Part shown: in pieces, positions 60,498 to 64,000 of the stretch
Layout of the letters: every line of letters begins with the position of its first letter
How positions within the stretch are numbered: position 1 is the stretch's first letter
DNA from: Streptomyces sp. CB02923
Lineage (GTDB): Bacteria; Actinomycetota; Actinomycetes; Streptomycetales; Streptomycetaceae
NCBI RefSeq assembly: GCF_001905005.1
Contig: NZ_LWKZ01000024.1
Span: 181,427 to 245,426 of the forward strand
Direction: 5' to 3'
DNA length: 64,000 nucleotides
Made by a program: the position numbers and the translations under genes
The notes under the pieces: generated by a model
Told to the model about the DNA's origin: nothing
Databases searched by the model: none
The model's input: the letters and a program-made list of their open reading frames with translations, nothing else

Positions 60498-61784
60498 CTA
60501 TTCGATTGTTAATTTTCTCTGAGAAACCGTCAAGGAAGGCGGTTTGACACCGGGCTCCGGTGTACTGCGCCGTCCGATCAGGGACAGCAGCGGTCCGGTC
60601 ATGAAGGTGGTGATGAGGGCCATGAGCACCAGGACGGTGAAAAGGTCGGGCCCGATGATGCCGGATTCCAGTGCCACGTTCAGAACGATCAGTTCGGTGA
60701 GGCCCCGGGTGTTGACCAGGGCGGCCACCAGGGCCGACCGGTGCGGATCGAGCCGGCTCAGCCGGGACGCCGCGTAGGCCGGGACGAGTTTGCCGACGGT
60801 GGCGACGGCCACGATCAGCGCCAGGAGGAGCCCTCCGGCGCCGTCCAGGGAACCGATGTTGAACGACAGGCCGGTGGTGACGAAGAACAGCGGCAGCAGC
60901 AGGCCCGCGCTCTGCTCCATCGGACGCAGCACGTCGGCGTCCGGTACGCCGTCGCGTCGGGGCATGGCCAGCCCGGCCAGCAGCCCGCCGAAGACGGGGT
61001 GCAGGCCCAGCGACGCGGTGACCCAGGCGCTGCCCAGGGCGAGCGCCAGCGCGATGGTGACCTGGTTGGCCATCAGTGCCCGGGAGCGCCGCAGCCACCA
61101 GCCGAGCACCGGGCGCACCACCAGGAACATGCCGGCCACGAACACCACGATCAGCAGCAGCGTCAGGGCCCATGGCACGCCCGGCGCGTGGCCGGTGCCC
61201 ACGAGGGCGGCGGCCAGCACCAGCCACGCCGCCACGTCCATGAACCCGGCGGCGGTGGTCGCCACCGTACCGGCGTGCGTGCCCGCCAGGCCGCGCTCGC
61301 GGACGATGGCGACCAGCACCGGCAGGGCGGTGATGGAGGTGGCCACCATCATGAAGAGCAGGAAGGACCGGCCGCCCGCGTGGTGCGGGTCGACCGCCTC
61401 GAAGGCGCCGGGCAGCAACCGCACCGTTCCGGCGCTCAGCCCGGCGGGCACCAGCAGCCCGAACAGCGCCACCGTCGCCGCCGCCCGGCCGCCCCGGCGC
61501 AGCTGCCGCACGTCGATCTCGTAGCCCGCCACGAACATGAAGAGCACGATGGCGACCTGGGACAGCACCGTCAGGTACGGCAGGACCTCCTGAGGGAACA
61601 GGTGCGCCGTCGGGTTTCCGGGGAGCCGGCCCAGCAGGGTCGGCCCCAGGGCGATGCCCGCCACGATCTGGCCGATGACGGCCGGCTGGCCGATCCGGCG
61701 GGCCGCGGCCCCCAGCAGCCAGGAGACGACGACGATCAGTGCGACGTCGCCGATCACCACGGTCACCACGGTTTCCGTACTCAC
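60498..61784 (-). CDS. CPA2-type cation/proton antiporter with TTA codon
   Basis: This membrane protein of 428 aa has about twelve hydrophobic segments and the Na+/H+ exchanger pattern IGQPAVIGQIVAGIALGPTLLG. Similar antiporter genes (StaN-like) sit in several glycopeptide clusters, where they are thought to help export or ion balance. Leu425 of 428 is a TTA codon (complement of 60510-60512), making the gene formally bldA-dependent although the codon is at the very end. It lies between the MbtH and halogenase genes with short gaps. Confidence 0.92.
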   Translation of the reverse strand: MSTETVVTVVIGDVALIVVVSWLLGAAARRIGQPAVIGQIVAGIALGPTLLGRLPGNPTAHLFPQEVLPYLTVLSQVAIVLFMFVAGYEIDVRQLRRGGRAAATVALFGLLVPAGLSAGTVRLLPGAFEAVDPHHAGGRSFLLFMMVATSITALPVLVAIVRERGLAGTHAGTVATTAAGFMDVAAWLVLAAALVGTGHAPGVPWALTLLLIVVFVAGMFLVVRPVLGWWLRRSRALMANQVTIALALALGSAWVTASLGLHPVFGGLLAGLAMPRRDGVPDADVLRPMEQSAGLLLPLFFVTTGLSFNIGSLDGAGGLLLALIVAVATVGKLVPAYAASRLSRLDPHRSALVAALVNTRGLTELIVLNVALESGIIGPDLFTVLVLMALITTFMTGPLLSLIGRRSTPEPGVKPPSLTVSQRKLTIE

Positions 61785-61853
61785 TTCGGGACCTCCCCCG
61801 CGGGGGCGGCCCGCGTCCGGACCGCCCCCTTGTCGGCCACGCCGCGTATACGT

Positions 61854-62078
61854 CTAGGACGCGGCGTGACTCGCACTCATTTCGGCGATCAGGCTCTTCG
61901 GACGCATATCGGTCCAGTTCTCGTCGATGTAGTCGAGGCATTCCTGACGGCCGGCCTCGCCGTGTACGGAGGTCCAGCCCTCGGGAATTTCCGCGAAGGC
62001 GGGCCAGAGTGAATGCTGGCCCTCGTCGTTGACGAGCACCAGGAAGGTGCCGTTCTCGTTGTCGAAAGGATTGGTCAT
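61854..62078 (-). CDS. MbtH-like NRPS accessory protein
   Basis: This protein of 74 aa has the family core EGQHSLWPAFAEIPEGW and the closing DYIDENWTDMRP. MbtH proteins bind adenylation domains and are needed for their folding or activity. The ATG overlaps the NRPS stop by ATGA, so the protein is made together with the synthetase. Its presence shows that at least one working adenylation domain of the cluster is MbtH-dependent, since the visible one is degenerate. Confidence 0.97.
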   Translation of the reverse strand: MTNPFDNENGTFLVLVNDEGQHSLWPAFAEIPEGWTSVHGEAGRQECLDYIDENWTDMRPKSLIAEMSASHAAS

Positions 62079-64000
62079 GACGGGTTCCTTTCCCCTGTCG
62101 GCCGCATGGCCCGGAGCTTTTCTGCGACGATGCGCCCGATCTGTGCCAAGGGCGCCGGCTGGAGCATGTTGTTGTGGTCGATGGCGATGTCGTGGGGCTC
62201 GATGTCCCCCGCGACGAAGGGCCGCCAGCCTCCTACGGCGTCCCAGGCCTGGGAGTTGGCGGGCCGGTCGGCGGTCGCGACGAAGACGACGAGGTCGCCG
62301 CCGAACCGCTTCGGGGTGTAGCCGTAGGAGAGCCGGCCCGAGTTGACGGTCACTTCCCTGATGTTGGCCAGGAGCTGTTCGTCCAGGCCCAGTCCGGCGC
62401 CGCCGCCGTCCGCGTCCGGCGGGCCCTGTTCGCCCAGTTCACGGCGCATCGTGACGTCCTCGCCGTCGCGGGCTGCGGGTGTCTCGTCGAAGAACTCGCC
62501 GGTGTCCCCGCCGAGGTAGGTGTCGAGCAGCGCGAGCAGCGCGACCTTCTCCCCCTGGGCCTCCAGCGCGGTGGCGACCGCATAGGCGACGGTACCGCCG
62601 AAGGACCAGCCGAGGAGGTGGTACGGGCCGGTGGGCTGGACGGTGCGGATCTGGTCGGCGTAGTCGGCGGCCATCTCGTCCATGCTCAGCGGCAGCGGCT
62701 CCGGCCCGGCCAGGCCACGCGCCTGGATTCCGTAGACCGGCCGGTCGGCGGGCAGGTGCGGCAGCAGGCCCCGGTAGCCCCAGCTCAGCCCCAGGCTGGG
62801 GTGGAGGCAGAAGAGCGGCGGCAGGCTGCCCTGCGACCGCAGCGGCAGCAGGACGCCCAGGTCGCCCCTGCTGGTGCCGCGGGCCGCGCCGGACCCGCGC
62901 GGGCGTACCCGGCTCGCGTCCGCCAGGGTGATCAGGCTGGCCGTGGTGCGCCGGGCCCGGTCGCCGGTGTGCAGCATCCGCTCGCCCGGTGCGCCGAAGG
63001 GGCTCGCGACGAACCGTGCGCCGGTCCGTGCGGGGCTGCCCTCGTAGCCGCGTGCCGTCGCCGCGCCCGCCACGTACAGGTCGCCCGTGACGCCGGGCGG
63101 GACCGGCCGGAGCCGGTCGTCGAGGACGTGGGCGCGGGTGTTCCACACCGGCCGGCCGGTGGGCAGCGCCGACGGTACGGGCTCTCCCGGGGCGGCGCGG
63201 TGTTCGAGCCAGGGGCCCGCCGTTCCGGCGGCGCCGTGACCGGTGACCACGGTGACGTCCGGGTGGAGCTCCCGCCACTTCAGCAGGTCGTCGTCGGCCT
63301 CCGGCGGCCCGGCCGACACCACGAGGACCTCCGTGGACGGCCGTCCGTCCGGCGGTTCGGGGAGCGTCGGCAGCAGGGAACGGGTGGTCACCAGCAGGTG
63401 GTCGGTGCCGGGCCCGGTGGGGGTGCGTACGTCCTCCGGAGCGCCGAGGCGGACGCTGCCGCCCGCGCACAGGGCCGCGAGCAGCGGAGTGACGAGGGCC
63501 GCGACGGGTGCCCGGGTGTCGAGCAGCGCCGTGCCGCGGACCGCCGGGGTGGCGTGGGCGCGGTACGCCGTCTGGTGGGCCAGCGTCCGGTGGTCGACGA
63601 CCGCGGCGGCGCCGCCGGGTGCCGCGTCGTCGAGCACCAGCGCGGGCTGGGCGGGCAGCGGGAGCCGCGGCGGCGGTCCCACCGTGTCGGTGGCTCCGTT
63701 GGGCGCGGCCGTGACCGGGTCGTCCAGTACGACGAGCGGCACCGGGCCGTCCGCGGGCAGGTGCCCGGCCGTGTCCGAGGTGCAGACCAGGGCGGCGGGC
63801 CGGTGCGCGTCCAGGGCGGCACCGAGGTCGCCGACCGGCCGGTTGGAGTCCATCGGGCGGCAGGTGGCACCGGTCTTCAGGACGCCGGTCAGGGCGACCA
63901 GGAACGCGGCGGTGACCGGTTCCGCGACGGCGACGACGTCCGCGGGGCCGGTGCCCAGCTCCGTGAGCCGGCGGGCCAGCAGGCTGCTCGCGGTGTCCAG
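62075..64000 (-). CDS. NRPS C-terminal end: decayed adenylation domain fused to thioesterase (partial)
   Basis: The frame is open to the window edge, giving 641 visible residues. Residues 1 to about 357 are an adenylation domain by layout: LKTGATCRPMD is motif A2, GDLYVAGAATARGY is A6 and ERMLHTGDRARR is A7. The A3 phosphate loop is replaced by VLDDAAPGGAAAVVDHRTL, A5 by VTGHGAAGTAG, and everything after A7, including the A10 lysine, is missing. No carrier domain or X domain follows. A thioesterase occupies about 382-640, with LFCLHPSLGLSWGY, nucleophile S466 in GWSFGG, D493 and H609, and looks active. It should release the finished peptide from an upstream carrier domain. Confidence 0.93.
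   Translation of the reverse strand: MDTASSLLARRLTELGTGPADVVAVAEPVTAAFLVALTGVLKTGATCRPMDSNRPVGDLGAALDAHRPAALVCTSDTAGHLPADGPVPLVVLDDPVTAAPNGATDTVGPPPRLPLPAQPALVLDDAAPGGAAAVVDHRTLAHQTAYRAHATPAVRGTALLDTRAPVAALVTPLLAALCAGGSVRLGAPEDVRTPTGPGTDHLLVTTRSLLPTLPEPPDGRPSTEVLVVSAGPPEADDDLLKWRELHPDVTVVTGHGAAGTAGPWLEHRAAPGEPVPSALPTGRPVWNTRAHVLDDRLRPVPPGVTGDLYVAGAATARGYEGSPARTGARFVASPFGAPGERMLHTGDRARRTTASLITLADASRVRPRGSGAARGTSRGDLGVLLPLRSQGSLPPLFCLHPSLGLSWGYRGLLPHLPADRPVYGIQARGLAGPEPLPLSMDEMAADYADQIRTVQPTGPYHLLGWSFGGTVAYAVATALEAQGEKVALLALLDTYLGGDTGEFFDETPAARDGEDVTMRRELGEQGPPDADGGGAGLGLDEQLLANIREVTVNSGRLSYGYTPKRFGGDLVVFVATADRPANSQAWDAVGGWRPFVAGDIEPHDIAIDHNNMLQPAPLAQIGRIVAEKLRAMRPTGERNPS

Noticed and set aside
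58915..61941. A single open frame of about 1000 codons covering the halogenase and most of the antiporter
   Set aside because: The upstream part is the antiporter read in the wrong frame. The halogenase has its own GTG with ribosome site at 60432, and the antiporter has normal membrane segments in its own frame.
62929..63853. The adenylation-like part could be a glycopeptide X domain
   Set aside because: There is no condensation-like HRxxxDD or HHxxxDG motif, while A2, A6 and A7 adenylation motifs are recognisable in order.
49894..64000. Glycopeptide resistance genes (vanHAX) and Dpg synthesis genes
   Set aside because: None are present in the window; they could lie beyond 64000, so absence here is not evidence against a glycopeptide relation.
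1..64000. CRISPR arrays, tRNA or rRNA genes, insertion sequences
   Set aside because: No regularly spaced repeats, tRNA-like cloverleaf, rRNA sequence or transposase was recognised on either strand.

Overview
The window reads as chromosomal DNA of a Streptomyces or close relative. The whole stretch is very GC-rich with strong third-position GC bias. Starts are often GTG, gene pairs overlap by ATGA/GTGA, and TTA leucine codons are almost absent. Twin-arginine signals and actinobacterial lipoprotein signals are common. I saw no rRNA, tRNA, CRISPR array, insertion sequence, attachment site or origin.

From about 1 to 12.1 kb lie a response regulator/sensor kinase/lipoprotein operon, a CocE/NonD hydrolase, a secreted propeller-like protein and the B12-dependent methylmalonyl-CoA mutase set mutA-mutB-meaB. 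From 12.1 to 20.5 kb a regulator and a dehydrogenase lead into secreted redox enzymes: a two-domain laccase, a ThuA/sugar-dehydrogenase fusion, a cupredoxin fused to a DUF1080-like domain, and an AA10 lytic polysaccharide monooxygenase with a DasR-like site upstream. From 20.8 to 32 kb are a WXG-like/DUF1023 hydrolase with a small lipoprotein, an acyl-CoA-synthetase-like enzyme, an aldehyde dehydrogenase-permease pair and an L,D-transpeptidase. From 32 to 36 kb a compact unit carries an XRE regulator, an ImmA/IrrE-type metallopeptidase, a multi-pass membrane protein and a cytochrome P450. From 36 to 49.8 kb come an orphan type II thioesterase, a TTC38-like protein, secreted metalloprotease, asparaginase-family hydrolase and phospholipase C, plus transport and acetyltransferase genes.

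From about 49.9 kb to the right edge is one end of a peptide natural-product cluster. Prephenate dehydrogenase, HpgT-type aminotransferase, 4-hydroxymandelate synthase and hydroxymandelate oxidase form a complete 4-hydroxyphenylglycine (Hpg) supply route. A leftward operon then holds an NRPS end, MbtH protein, cation/proton antiporter, glycopeptide-type halogenase, two Oxy-like P450s and a 3Fe-4S ferredoxin. The gene content recalls halogenated, cross-linked Hpg peptides of the complestatin/glycopeptide kind. However, the NRPS ends in a decayed, truncated adenylation domain fused straight to a thioesterase, with no carrier domain and no X domain between them. An ECF sigma factor with an in-frame TTA codon borders the cluster, the antiporter also carries a TTA codon, and a StrR-like inverted repeat lies between the divergent hpgT and hmaS genes. 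The cluster continues beyond 64000, so the main NRPS modules, the pathway regulator and any resistance genes are not visible.
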